Shown: in pieces, positions 5,232-13,639 of the stretch
Position numbering within the stretch: the first letter of the stretch is position 1
Layout of the letters: each line of letters starts with the position of its first letter
Assembly (NCBI GenBank): GCA_034428595.1
Contig: DAOUHO010000091.1
Span: 1 to 14,277 of the forward strand
Direction: 5' to 3'
DNA: 14,277 bases
From: JAJECS01 sp034428595
GTDB lineage: Bacteria > Chloroflexota > UBA11872
Notes under the pieces: model-generated
What the model was told of the DNA's origin: nothing
Seen by the model: the letters and a program-made list of their open reading frames with translations, nothing else
Database searches by the model: none
Position numbers and translations under genes: made by a program

Positions 5232-6990
5232 GCGCCCGGTCACCGACCGTGCCGATGCGCCCGCCGATCCGAGCCGGCGTCTGGCGATGATGCTTGGGGG
5301 CGCGGCGCTCGGCGCCGGCGTCCTCGGCTGGCGCCTGTACGACTGGCATGTCAACCAGGCGGCGGACCTCGCCGCCCGCGGCGCCGGTGAGCTGCTGGCG
5401 CGGACCGAGCTGCACCCGCGCCGAGGCACGATTTTCGACATCTCCGGCGACGTGCTGGCCATCGAGCGCAGCGCCACGCTCGTGGTGGCGGACCCAAGCG
5501 TGGTGAATGAGGAGAGCGCCCCCTTTGACGTCGCCAACCGCCTCCGCGACATCCTGGGCCTCGAGCCCATTCCGGTTGCGAACGCGATCAGCAACCCGCG
5601 GTCCCGCTATGCGTTGCTGGCGCGGGGCATCTTGGATGACGAGCAACGGCGGTTGCGCAGCGCCGTCGCGGCCGGTGAGTTGCCGGGCATCCGGCTCGAG
5701 CCGGATCGCGTGCGCGTCTATCCCAATGGTCGACTCGCCTCTCACGTGTTGGGCTTTCTCGGTGAGCGCGTCGATCGCCCCGGCGAAGTCGTGGGACAAG
5801 CCGGGGTCGAGGCGCACTACGACGATCTGTTGGCCGGCAGCCCCGGCCTGCGCACGTCGGACCTGGACCGCCTGGGCCGCGAGATCCCGATTGGGCGTCA
5901 CAACTTGCTACCGGCCCGCCACGGGTCGCACCTCACGCTCACCCTCAACCGCACCATTCAGCACATCGTCGAGGAAGAGCTTGAAGTGGCGGTCGAGCGC
6001 TTCAGCGCCGCCTCGGGGTCGGTGATCATGCTGGATCCGCGCACCGGGGCCATCCTCGCGCTGGCCAACGTGCCGGACTACGACCCGGCGCGGGTTCACG
6101 AGTACCAATCCTTCGGCCCGGAGTTCGCCAACCGCGCGCTGAGCCACGTCTACGAGCCGGGCAGCACGTTCAAGCTCGTCACCATGGCCGCCGGGCTGGA
6201 CAGCAAGGCCATCACGCCCGAATCCACCCATGACCTGCCGGGAAGCATTCGCTACTTCGGCGAGGAGTTCAAGAACTGGGACCTACAGACCTATCCCGAC
6301 CAAAACATGACGAGCGTCTTGCGTCACTCAAGCAACACCGGCGCCATCTTCGTGGCGGACAAGATCGGTCCGGACCGGTTCTATAGCTACATCGAAAAGT
6401 TCGGATTTGGCGTGGCCAGCGGGGTGGACCTCAGCGGCGAGGTGCCGGGCATCGTGCGCCGGCGCGGCGACCGCGGGTGGTTCCAGGCCGATCTGGCGGC
6501 CAACTCGTTCGGCCACGGGATCGGGGTAACCGCGCTCCAGATTGCAGCCGCCATCGGCGCGATCGCCAATGACGGCGTGCTCATGCGGCCCCACATCGTG
6601 CGGGCGGTTGAGCACCCCGACGGCCGGCGGGGCTTCGTGCAGCCACAGGAGGTGCGGCGGGTCATTTCGGCGGAATCGGCGCGCGAGCTCATGCAGATGA
6701 TGGAGAGCGCCGAAGGGGGCATTCCGAACAACCCCGCGACCGTGGCGGGATATCGCACCGGCGGCAAGACCGGCACCTCCGAAATCCCGGTCGGCGGGCG
6801 CTTTCAATCCGACCTCTCGATCGGGTCTTACGTGGGCTTTGGCCCGCTGGAGGACCCCCAACTGCTCACGCTGGTCGTCATCAACCGTCCCCAAGAGGGC
6901 TATTTCGGGGCCTTCGTGGCCTCGCCAACGTTCCAAAACATCATGACCCGGGTCTTCTCGTACCTGCGAATCCCGGCGCGGGCGGCATGA
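5203..6990 (+). CDS. ftsI: Septal peptidoglycan transpeptidase FtsI (class B PBP, PBP3-type)
   Basis: FtsI cross-links septal peptidoglycan in partnership with the FtsW polymerase. Counting from GTG 5203 (595 aa), a membrane anchor spans about residues 27-43. The PBP dimer domain follows, beginning around ARTELHPRRGTIFD. The transpeptidase domain has all three catalytic motifs: STFK with S321 and K324, SSN at 376-378, and KTG at 522-524 in GGKTGTSE. There is no C-terminal PASTA extension. An in-frame ATG at 5164 gives 608 aa but overlaps ftsL by 68 bp. GTG 5203 reduces this to 29 bp and still leaves a basic cytoplasmic tail, so it is preferred, although neither has a strong ribosome site. ftsW starts 4 bp after the stop, where murE, murF, mraY and murD would often be found. 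Confidence 0.95.
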   Translation: MPRSPASASKRPVTDRADAPADPSRRLAMMLGGAALGAGVLGWRLYDWHVNQAADLAARGAGELLARTELHPRRGTIFDISGDVLAIERSATLVVADPSVVNEESAPFDVANRLRDILGLEPIPVANAISNPRSRYALLARGILDDEQRRLRSAVAAGELPGIRLEPDRVRVYPNGRLASHVLGFLGERVDRPGEVVGQAGVEAHYDDLLAGSPGLRTSDLDRLGREIPIGRHNLLPARHGSHLTLTLNRTIQHIVEEELEVAVERFSAASGSVIMLDPRTGAILALANVPDYDPARVHEYQSFGPEFANRALSHVYEPGSTFKLVTMAAGLDSKAITPESTHDLPGSIRYFGEEFKNWDLQTYPDQNMTSVLRHSSNTGAIFVADKIGPDRFYSYIEKFGFGVASGVDLSGEVPGIVRRRGDRGWFQADLAANSFGHGIGVTALQIAAAIGAIANDGVLMRPHIVRAVEHPDGRRGFVQPQEVRRVISAESARELMQMMESAEGGIPNNPATVAGYRTGGKTGTSEIPVGGRFQSDLSIGSYVGFGPLEDPQLLTLVVINRPQEGYFGAFVASPTFQNIMTRVFSYLRIPARAA

Positions 6991-6994
6991 GCTG

Positions 6995-8131
6995 ATGGCG
7001 ACGCAGACACGGCCTGCCGCGCGTGGGCTCCGCTGGCCGCCGCAGGACCCGATTCTGCTCCTGCTCACGGTGCTGCTGCCCTTGGGCGGCGCGGTGATGG
7101 TCGCCAGCGCGCGCATTCCGGCGGTGCTCGGCGAGGGGGCGCCCCTCGACGCCGACACGATTCAGCAGATGATTTTCGGCATCACGGGCCTGGTCCTCGC
7201 ATTGGGTCTGAGCGCCGTGGACTACCAGCGCTACGAGCGGGTTGCCCTGCCGGCCCTGGGCATCGCCTGGCTGCTCCTACTCGGGGTCTACTTCTTCTCG
7301 AACGCGCCGCCGCAGCTGGCGGCCCGACGCTGGTTTGTCATCGGCGACTTCACCCTGCAGCCCAGTGAGTTCGCCAAGCTTGCCCTGATTCTGGCCCTGG
7401 CCAAGCTGGGCAAGCACTTTGGCGACCGCGTGCATGATTGGCGCATTGGCCTGCTGGGCGGCGGCGGGCTGCTCGTGGCGGTGGTGCTGCCGGTGCTTGC
7501 CGAGCCTGATCTGGGAACGGCCGTCACGATGGCGGCGGTGGGTCTGGCCATGCTGTTCGTGGCCGGGGTCCGGCTGCGGCACCTGGTGGTGATGCCGCTA
7601 GGCGCGCTGGCGGCCGGCGCCATCTCCATCGCCGTGCACGAATACCAACGGTCGCGCGTGCTGGCCTTCCTCACCCGCGACCCCGAGGTCACCGACACCG
7701 GCTATCAAGCCGCGCAGGCCAAGATCGCCCTCGGCGCCGGCGGGGTTACCGGGCGCGGACTGGGCGCCGGCACGCAGAAGTTCCTGCTGCCGGTGCCCGA
7801 TTCCGACTCCATTTTCGCCGTGATTGGCGAGGAGTTCGGACTCGTTGGCACAGGCCTTGTGCTGGTGCTCTTTCTCGCGTTATTCGTGCGTGGGATCCAG
7901 ATCGCGGGCTCGACCGAGGATCCGTTCGGCCGCTTGCTGGCCGTGGGAATCGTCACCCAGCTCACGTTTCAGGCGTTCGTGAACATGGGCGTCGTCACGG
8001 GATTGATCCCAGTCACGGGCCTCACGCTGCCGTTCGTGAGTCTGGGCGGTTCGTCGCTCCTCGCCTCGCTGCTGATGATGGGCATGCTGCTCAACGTGGC
8101 GCGGAAATCCGCGTTGCAGCGGCGCGAATGA
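6995..8131 (+). CDS. ftsW: Septal peptidoglycan glycosyltransferase FtsW (SEDS family)
   Basis: FtsW is a polytopic membrane enzyme that polymerises lipid II into septal glycan strands together with FtsI. The 378-aa product has about nine or ten hydrophobic segments and the SEDS hallmarks: RRWFVIGDFTLQPSEFAKL after the early helices, AEPDLGTAV, and GYQAAQAKIALGAGG. PDSDSIFAVIGEEFG contains the presumed catalytic aspartate (D271). The C-terminal FVNMGVVTGLIPVTGLTLP is followed by FVSLGGSSLL. Position next to ftsI and murG favours FtsW over RodA. No good Shine-Dalgarno precedes ATG 6995, and the 4-bp gap after ftsI suggests coupling. The stop overlaps the murG start by 4 bp (ATGA). Confidence 0.95.
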   Translation: MATQTRPAARGLRWPPQDPILLLLTVLLPLGGAVMVASARIPAVLGEGAPLDADTIQQMIFGITGLVLALGLSAVDYQRYERVALPALGIAWLLLLGVYFFSNAPPQLAARRWFVIGDFTLQPSEFAKLALILALAKLGKHFGDRVHDWRIGLLGGGGLLVAVVLPVLAEPDLGTAVTMAAVGLAMLFVAGVRLRHLVVMPLGALAAGAISIAVHEYQRSRVLAFLTRDPEVTDTGYQAAQAKIALGAGGVTGRGLGAGTQKFLLPVPDSDSIFAVIGEEFGLVGTGLVLVLFLALFVRGIQIAGSTEDPFGRLLAVGIVTQLTFQAFVNMGVVTGLIPVTGLTLPFVSLGGSSLLASLLMMGMLLNVARKSALQRRE

Positions 8132-9252
8132 GAATCGTGCTGGCCGGCGGCGGCACCGCCGGGCACATCTTCCCCACCCTGGCCGTCGCGCGGCGTTTGC
8201 GCAGGCTGCTGGGTGACGAAGAGGCCGACCTCACCATCGTCTGCGGGGCGCGCGAGCTCGACCGCGAGCTGTACCGCGGCGTGGAGTTCGACCTCTTCCC
8301 GATCCGCGTCCGCGGCATCGTGGGCGTGGGCGTCGCCCGGCTCCCGGCGCGGCTGTGGCGCCTTGGAGTCTCGACGGTTGCCGTGTGGCGTGACCTTGGC
8401 GCCCGACCGCCCGACGCGATCGTCCTGAGCGGCGGGTACGTGAGCGTTCCCGTCATGCTGGCCGGGTGGCTGCGCGGCATACCGCGCCTGATCTTTTCGG
8501 GCGACGCGCAGCTGGGGTGGGCCACCAAGGCGCTGGCCCCGCTGGCAACCGTCGCCACGGTGGCCTTCCGGGAGGCGGTGGGCCAGCTGCGCGGCCCACG
8601 GGTCGAGTTCACGGGATATCCCCTGCGGGATGCCTTTGCCAGTCCCGATCGCGACGCCGGCCGGACTCGTGTCGGCGTGGCGACGGACGAGCCCTTGGTG
8701 CTGGTCGTAGGCGGCAGCCAGGGCGCGCACGCGGTCAACGCCGCCATCGCGCGGGATCTCACCCACCTGCTCGACCGCGCCGTCGTGGTGCATGTCACCG
8801 GGCGTGTCGATTTCGAGTGGCTCGCGTCGGCGCGTGAGAGCCTTGCCCCCGACTGCCGCAGCCGCTATCACGTCCACGCCTTCATTAACCAGGGCTTCGC
8901 GGACCTCATGGCGGCCGCCGACTTGATCGTGACGCGCTCGGGCGCGACGGCGGTGGCGGAGCTCGGCGCCGTCGGCGCCCCGGCCGTGATCGCGCCGGGC
9001 GCCTTCGGGGCCGGACACCAAATCGCCACGGCAAACGCTGTCGCCACGTCCGGCGCGGCGGTCGTCCTGCTGGAGGATGACCTGGCCCGCGGCGAGCTGG
9101 CGGCGACAATCACCGACCTGTTGGCCGACGCTCCGCGCCTGGACCGGATGCGCAGCGCCTCGGCCGCGCGAGGTCGACCGGACGCCGCGGACGCCGTGGC
9201 CCGGCTCGCGATCGGGCTTGCCGACCCGACGTGCCAGGCGGCGACGGCATGA
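8128..9252 (+). CDS. murG: MurG, lipid I to lipid II N-acetylglucosaminyltransferase
   Basis: MurG transfers GlcNAc from UDP-GlcNAc to lipid I at the inner face of the membrane, making lipid II (GT28 family, GT-B fold). The 374-aa product starts with the glycine-rich loop GGGTAGHIFP (residues 7-16). It has GGYVSVPVMLAGWLRGIP in the N-domain and VVGGSQGAHAVNAA at the start of the C-domain. The UDP-GlcNAc pocket is SGATAVAEL with E278, then GHQ (H297, Q298) and a following Asn-Ala. The usual HEQN motif of the acceptor-side loop is absent: residues 123-128 read FSGDAQ. The C-domain loop normally reading Pro-Tyr-Pro is PGAFGAG. The fold and glycine loops still support MurG, and neighbours on both sides are wall genes. 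It is coupled by ATGA overlaps to ftsW and murC. Confidence 0.92.
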   Translation: MRIVLAGGGTAGHIFPTLAVARRLRRLLGDEEADLTIVCGARELDRELYRGVEFDLFPIRVRGIVGVGVARLPARLWRLGVSTVAVWRDLGARPPDAIVLSGGYVSVPVMLAGWLRGIPRLIFSGDAQLGWATKALAPLATVATVAFREAVGQLRGPRVEFTGYPLRDAFASPDRDAGRTRVGVATDEPLVLVVGGSQGAHAVNAAIARDLTHLLDRAVVVHVTGRVDFEWLASARESLAPDCRSRYHVHAFINQGFADLMAAADLIVTRSGATAVAELGAVGAPAVIAPGAFGAGHQIATANAVATSGAAVVLLEDDLARGELAATITDLLADAPRLDRMRSASAARGRPDAADAVARLAIGLADPTCQAATA

Positions 9253-10643
9253 GCGTCGCGCCCGGCCGGCTGCTCGGAGCGGACGTGCGCTGCGTGCACG
9301 TCGTCGGCATTGCCGGCGCGGGCATGTCCGGCGTGGCGGCCGCGCTGCTCGATCTCGAACTTCAGGTGAGTGGCAGCGACCTGCGCGCCACCGCCGCCAC
9401 GGAACAGCTTGGGTCGCGTGGCGCTCAGGTTCGTCGCGGCCACGCCGCGGGCCATGTGGCCGGCGCCGACCTGGTGGTGCATTCCGCCGCCGTTCCCTCC
9501 GACAACCCGGAGCTTGTCGAAGCCCGGATCCGCGGCGTGCCGGTGGCCTCGCGCGCGGCGATCATTGCCGAGCTCTTCAACGCGTCCCGCGGCATCGCCG
9601 TCGCCGGCACGCATGGCAAGTCCACCACGAGCGCCATGATCGCGGCAGTGCTGCGAGCGACCGGCCGCGATCCCAGCTTCCTGCTGGGCGCCGCCAGCCC
9701 GTCGCTCGATCACGCCAACGGACGATACCGACGAGACAGCTGGATGGTCGTGGAAGCCGACGAGTTCGACTCGGCGTTTCTCGCTTATAGGCCCGAGATT
9801 GCGGTGATCACCAACCTGGAGCGCGATCACCTGGACTACTTTGGGACCGAGACGCGCATGGTGGAGGCCTTCGCCGCGTTCGCGGCCGGGCTTCCTGCCG
9901 ACGCCCGGCTGATCGCCCGCGGCGACGTGGCGGATCTGCGACACGTCGCGGCCAGCGCGCCCACGCCGGCGCTGTGGTTCGGCCCGGACGAAGCGTGGGA
10001 CCTTGAGACCTACACGCCGGCGGCCGGCGGATGCGAGGTGGAGTTTCGGACGCCCCACGGGCCAGTGGCCTGCCGGCTGCCGCTCCGTGGGCGTCACAAC
10101 GCCTGGAACGCGCTGGCGGCGCTGATGGCCTGCACGCTGGCCGGGGTGCCCGCGTCCGAGGCCGCGCGCGCGCTTGAGACGTTTGGCGGGGTCGAGCGCC
10201 GCTTGCAGCTGCGCGCCTGCGGCGGCGGCGTGCGGGTGCTGGAGGACTACGCCCACCACCCGACTGCCGTGCGCGCCACCATCGCGGCCGCGCGTGAATT
10301 CACCCATCGGCGGCTCTGGGCGATCTACCAGCCGCTACTCCGCAGTCGCACCCTCGACCTGCTGGACGACTTTGTCGATGCGTTTGCAGGAGCCGACCGG
10401 GTCACCTTTGCCGAGATCTACTCGCCGCCCGGCCGCGAGCGGGGCGTCGACGCGAGCTCGGCGCTGCTGGCCGCCCGGGTGCGACATCCCGACGCCAGCT
10501 TTCTCCCGTCGTTCGACGCCATTTCCGACCTGGTTGCCGCCGAGGCGGCCGCGGGTGATGTGATCCTGGTGATGGGACCGGACTCCGTGACCCCGCTGGC
10601 CGATCGCATCAGCCTCTGGGTCAACACGCGGGCCGCGGCATGA
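9249..10643 (+). CDS. murC: UDP-N-acetylmuramate--L-alanine ligase MurC
   Basis: MurC adds L-alanine to UDP-MurNAc in an ATP-dependent step, the first residue of the stem peptide. The 464-aa product has the nucleotide-sugar domain start VHVVGIAGAGMSGVA and the ATP loop AGTHGKSTT with K124. The EADEFD motif begins at E169, followed by TNLERDHLDYFG. GRHNAWNALAAL, ERRLQL and the C-terminal DYAHHPTAVRATIAAA complete the pattern. Two motifs are unusual: EADEFD replaces EADESD, and YQPLLRSRT (residues 360-368) replaces the FQPHRYSRT found in most MurC proteins. Mpl was considered, but the C-terminal domain and location fit MurC better. ATG 9249 overlaps the murG stop by 4 bp; an in-frame ATG at 9231 is less likely. 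It couples to murB through another ATGA. Confidence 0.93.
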   Translation: MSVAPGRLLGADVRCVHVVGIAGAGMSGVAAALLDLELQVSGSDLRATAATEQLGSRGAQVRRGHAAGHVAGADLVVHSAAVPSDNPELVEARIRGVPVASRAAIIAELFNASRGIAVAGTHGKSTTSAMIAAVLRATGRDPSFLLGAASPSLDHANGRYRRDSWMVVEADEFDSAFLAYRPEIAVITNLERDHLDYFGTETRMVEAFAAFAAGLPADARLIARGDVADLRHVAASAPTPALWFGPDEAWDLETYTPAAGGCEVEFRTPHGPVACRLPLRGRHNAWNALAALMACTLAGVPASEAARALETFGGVERRLQLRACGGGVRVLEDYAHHPTAVRATIAAAREFTHRRLWAIYQPLLRSRTLDLLDDFVDAFAGADRVTFAEIYSPPGRERGVDASSALLAARVRHPDASFLPSFDAISDLVAAEAAAGDVILVMGPDSVTPLADRISLWVNTRAAA

Positions 10644-11563
10644 GCACGTCGCTGGCGCTCCCGGGGCATCTGGCCGTGCGCGAGCGCGAGCCGCTGGCGC
10701 GGCACTCCACCTTCGGCGTGGGCGGCCCGGCCGACCTCTGGGTCGAAGTGCAGGCCGTGGACGACCTCGTGGCGGTGCTCGACGCCGCCGAGGCGGCGGG
10801 GATCCCACGCACGGTGGTGGGACACGGCACGAACCTGCTCGTCGCCGACGCCGGCATCGAAGGTCTGGTGGTCAGCAACAACTGCGTCGGCTTGACGTTT
10901 GACGCCGCCGCCGGACTGGCGCGCGTCGAATCCGGTCACACGATGGCGCGGCTTGCCAGGCAGGCCGCCGCCGGTGGACACGCGGGGCTTGGGTTTGCGA
11001 TCGGCGTGCCCGGCACCGTCGGCGGCGCCGTGTTTGGCAACGCCGGCGCCTGGGGCAGCGATATCGCGTCGGTGCTGGCGTCAGCCGAGGTCTGGTATCC
11101 CGACGGCGTGCGCCAGCTTGGCCCCGAAGACATGGCCTTCGCCTATCGGCACAGCGCCCTGCAGAGCGATCCCCATACGCCGGTCGTGCTCAGCGCGTCG
11201 CTCGCCATCCAGCCCGGCGACCCGGATGCGCTGCAGGCGCAGCTGAAGACCTTCGCGCGCCGCCGGTTGGATACCCAGCCGCGCGGACAGAATGCCGGCT
11301 CGTTTTTCAAGAACCCGAGTGGAGACTACGCCGGACGTCTCATCGAGTCCGCGGGCCTCAAGGGCTGCGCTCGCGGCGGGGCCTTCGTGTCGCCGCTGCA
11401 CGCCAACTTCATCAGCAACGACGGCACCGCGACGGCGGCCGACATCCTGACGCTGGCGTTGCACGTGCAGACCGTCGTCCAGCAGCGGCACGGGATTCGC
11501 CTCGAAGCGGAAGTTCGCGTACTGGGTCGCTGGGACGCCGCGGCCGCGGAGCTGATGGCATGA
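10640..11563 (+). CDS. murB: UDP-N-acetylenolpyruvoylglucosamine reductase MurB
   Basis: MurB is an FAD enzyme that reduces UDP-GlcNAc-enolpyruvate to UDP-MurNAc with NADPH, the step before MurC. The 307-aa length and lack of the extra loop fit type II MurB. The FAD-binding part shows STFGVGGPADLW, VGHGTNLLVAD (most homologues have G-S-N rather than G-T-N), and GVPGTVGGAVFGNAGAWG. The catalytic part shows YRHSALQ, then AGSFFKNPSGDYAGRLIE with the proton-donor serine S221. AGLKGCARGGAFVSPLHANF and LEAEVRVLG with E291 follow. The start and stop are in ATGA overlaps with murC and ftsQ. No ddl gene follows, unlike the proteobacterial order. Confidence 0.95.
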   Translation: MSTSLALPGHLAVREREPLARHSTFGVGGPADLWVEVQAVDDLVAVLDAAEAAGIPRTVVGHGTNLLVADAGIEGLVVSNNCVGLTFDAAAGLARVESGHTMARLARQAAAGGHAGLGFAIGVPGTVGGAVFGNAGAWGSDIASVLASAEVWYPDGVRQLGPEDMAFAYRHSALQSDPHTPVVLSASLAIQPGDPDALQAQLKTFARRRLDTQPRGQNAGSFFKNPSGDYAGRLIESAGLKGCARGGAFVSPLHANFISNDGTATAADILTLALHVQTVVQQRHGIRLEAEVRVLGRWDAAAAELMA

Positions 11564-12327
11564 CGACCGACCACCGCCCGTGGCACGTCCATCTGCTTTC
11601 GCTGGGCATTGCCGGCCTGACCACCATCCTGCTGGTCTGGATGCTCACGTCGCCGGTGCTGAAGGTTCGCAATATCACTGTGCACCGCGCCGCGTCGTCT
11701 CCGCCGCCGGTGGTGAGCGCGGAGCAGATTGAATCGCTGGTCGGCCAGTTTGTCGGGGCCAGCGTATTTCGCGTCGACACCGCCGCCATCCGCGATGAGT
11801 TGCTTGAAATTCCAGGTGTGGCCGACGCGCTGGTCGACGTGGCGGTCGATGGCCATCTCACGGTGACCATCGCCTACGACGCGCCGGTGGCGAACTGGAT
11901 CATCGGCGGGCAGAGCTACCTGGTTGACGCCGACGGCCAAGTCTTGGCGGCCCGCTATCGGCCCGACCTCGAGCTGACCATCGAGGACACCGGCGCGCGC
12001 GAGACCGCTCCGGGCGAGCACGTCAATCTGCCCGCCTTGCTTGCCGCCCATCAGTTGCAGAGCAACCTGCCGCTGCTGCGCGTGTTCCCCAATCGGATCC
12101 AATATGCGGCCGGCAATATCACGGTCATCGATCACTCCGGCCGCGAGCTGCAGTTCGGCGGCATCGAGCAGCTGGAGCCGAAACTCGTGGCGCTGCAGGC
12201 CGTGCTCGAGCGAGCCAACCGCCGCGGCGAGCGCATCGCGTCCGTGGACCTGCGTCCCGTGGACCGCCCGACCTATCGCACCACCAACGCCCCGCCGCTG
12301 ATCAGCACGATCGGGGATTCCCCGTGA
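11560..12327 (+). CDS. ftsQ: Cell division protein FtsQ (DivIB-like)
   Basis: FtsQ is a bitopic membrane protein that scaffolds the divisome by binding FtsL and FtsB/DivIC. The 255-aa product has a short cytoplasmic tail and one membrane helix at about residues 10-29. An extracytoplasmic POTRA domain follows, from about residue 33 to 105, beginning LKVRNITVHRA and including LLEIPGVADALVDVAVDGHL. The FtsQ beta domain then follows, with SYLVDADGQVLA and, near the end, IASVDLRPVDRPTY. The overall pattern (POTRA, then a V-D-x-x-G-x-V segment, then a D-L-R-x segment) is characteristic. The start overlaps the murB stop by 4 bp, and ftsA follows. Confidence 0.92.
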   Translation: MTTDHRPWHVHLLSLGIAGLTTILLVWMLTSPVLKVRNITVHRAASSPPPVVSAEQIESLVGQFVGASVFRVDTAAIRDELLEIPGVADALVDVAVDGHLTVTIAYDAPVANWIIGGQSYLVDADGQVLAARYRPDLELTIEDTGARETAPGEHVNLPALLAAHQLQSNLPLLRVFPNRIQYAAGNITVIDHSGRELQFGGIEQLEPKLVALQAVLERANRRGERIASVDLRPVDRPTYRTTNAPPLISTIGDSP

Positions 12328-12375
12328 GTTAGCAGCGATGGGATTGACTGAATCGGCAGACATCCGGGGGGCACT

Positions 12376-12380
12376 GGAGG
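12376..12380 (+). promoter_or_regulatory. Shine-Dalgarno that favours a TTG start for ftsA
   Basis: GGAGG at 12376-12380, in an extended GGAGGG, lies 8 nt before TTG 12389 in the ftsA frame. ATG 12338 further upstream has no comparable site. The TTG start places the conserved MVVGLDVGTTKT segment five codons from the N-terminus, as in typical FtsA proteins. Confidence 0.5.
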
Positions 12381-12388
12381 GTCAGACG

Positions 12389-13639
12389 TTGGGACGCAAT
12401 CGAATGGTCGTCGGGTTGGACGTAGGCACGACCAAGACCTGCGTGGTCGTTGGTCGGGAATATCGGGATACGCGGCTGCATGTCCTGGGCATTGGCACCG
12501 CGCCGTCGCTCGGCCTCAAGGGCGGGCAAGTGGTCGACATCGTGCAGACGATCAAGGCGATCGACGAGGCGGTTATGCGCGCCGAGGAGGCCTCCGAGAC
12601 ACGAGTGCGGCACGTGGTGGCCGGCATCGCCGGGGGGCACCTCCAGTCCCATAGCCAGCACGCCGAGTTGCGGCTCGGCGCCGACGATCCGACGGTGCGG
12701 CCGCGTCACATGAACAGCATCGTGCGCACGGCGGCGGCCATCTCGCTGCCGGCCGAGCGCGAGATCGCGGCCGTGATTCCCAAGACCTTCAGCGTGGACC
12801 ACTTGACCGACGTGCTGGATCCGCGCGGCCTCACCGGGCGCTGCCTGCAGGTCGAGGCCCACGTGGTGACGGGCGCCACCAACGCCATGACCAACCTGGA
12901 GCGCTGCGTGACCGGCGCCGGCTGCGAGATCCGCGATCGCGTCCTGCAGCCGCTGGCGTCGGCCGCCTCGTGTCTCACCGAAGACCAGCGACGGGAAGGC
13001 GCGGCGGTGGTCGACATCGGCGGCGGCACGACCGACGTGGCGATCTACGTGGGAGACGCCTGCTGGCACATTGCCGTGCTGCCCATGGGCGGCGCGCTCG
13101 TGACGTCGGACATCGCGCGCGGCCTGCGGCTGCCGCTGCGAGTGGCCGAGGCCCTCAAGATCCAGCATGGTCGGGCCGATCCCTACGTCGATGCCGATGA
13201 GTCGGCGGTCGAGGTGCCGGGCTTCGACTACGGCGCGCCGGTCGCGGTTCGCCGCCGCGACCTGGCCCAGGTCATCGATGCGCGCATGGAGGAGATCTTT
13301 ACGCAGGTGAAGGATGAAATCGTGCGGAGCGGGTACTACGACGTGCTCACGGCCGGCGTCGCCTTGACGGGCGGCGGGTCGTTGATCCCGGGTCTTGCGG
13401 CCAAGGCGTCCGAGATTCTGGAGCTGCCCGTGGCGCTGGGCCGGCCGCAGGCGCTCTGGGGCCTGGACGAGGGCATGCGCGAGCCGCAGTTCAGCACCGC
13501 CATCGGCCTGACGCTCATGGGCGCGACGCCGCGCCCGGATCACGGGTGGTTGGATCAGCGGCCCGTGCGGCGGGCCGGCGGAGTGCTCACCAGCTTCGGT
13601 TCGTGGCTGCGCGGCCTGGTCGCGCCGGCCGCGGCCTGA
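12389..13639 (+). CDS. ftsA: Cell division protein FtsA
   Basis: FtsA is an actin-like ATP-binding protein that tethers FtsZ to the membrane and signals to the divisome. Counting from TTG 12389 (416 aa), the phosphate-1 motif is GLDVGTTKT at residues 9-17. The 1C subdomain follows, with VVAGIAGGHLQS. The phosphate-2 motif VVDIGGGTTDVAIYVG has its aspartate at residue 209, and the adenosine motif is ALTGGGSLIPGLAAKA. The C-terminus ends in an amphipathic helix, GGVLTSFGSWLRGLVAP, the expected membrane-targeting sequence. An upstream ATG at 12338 in the same frame would add 17 residues without family similarity; ATG 12404 is also possible. It follows ftsQ closely and is separated from ftsZ by 109 bp holding a candidate promoter. 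Confidence 0.94.
   Translation: MGRNRMVVGLDVGTTKTCVVVGREYRDTRLHVLGIGTAPSLGLKGGQVVDIVQTIKAIDEAVMRAEEASETRVRHVVAGIAGGHLQSHSQHAELRLGADDPTVRPRHMNSIVRTAAAISLPAEREIAAVIPKTFSVDHLTDVLDPRGLTGRCLQVEAHVVTGATNAMTNLERCVTGAGCEIRDRVLQPLASAASCLTEDQRREGAAVVDIGGGTTDVAIYVGDACWHIAVLPMGGALVTSDIARGLRLPLRVAEALKIQHGRADPYVDADESAVEVPGFDYGAPVAVRRRDLAQVIDARMEEIFTQVKDEIVRSGYYDVLTAGVALTGGGSLIPGLAAKASEILELPVALGRPQALWGLDEGMREPQFSTAIGLTLMGATPRPDHGWLDQRPVRRAGGVLTSFGSWLRGLVAPAAA

Noticed and set aside
13628..13637. GGCC-GC-GGCC palindrome at the end of ftsA as a terminator
   Set aside because: It has a 2-nt loop, a 4-bp stem and no T run, and it encodes the conserved-style FtsA C-terminus. It is typical of GC-rich coding DNA.
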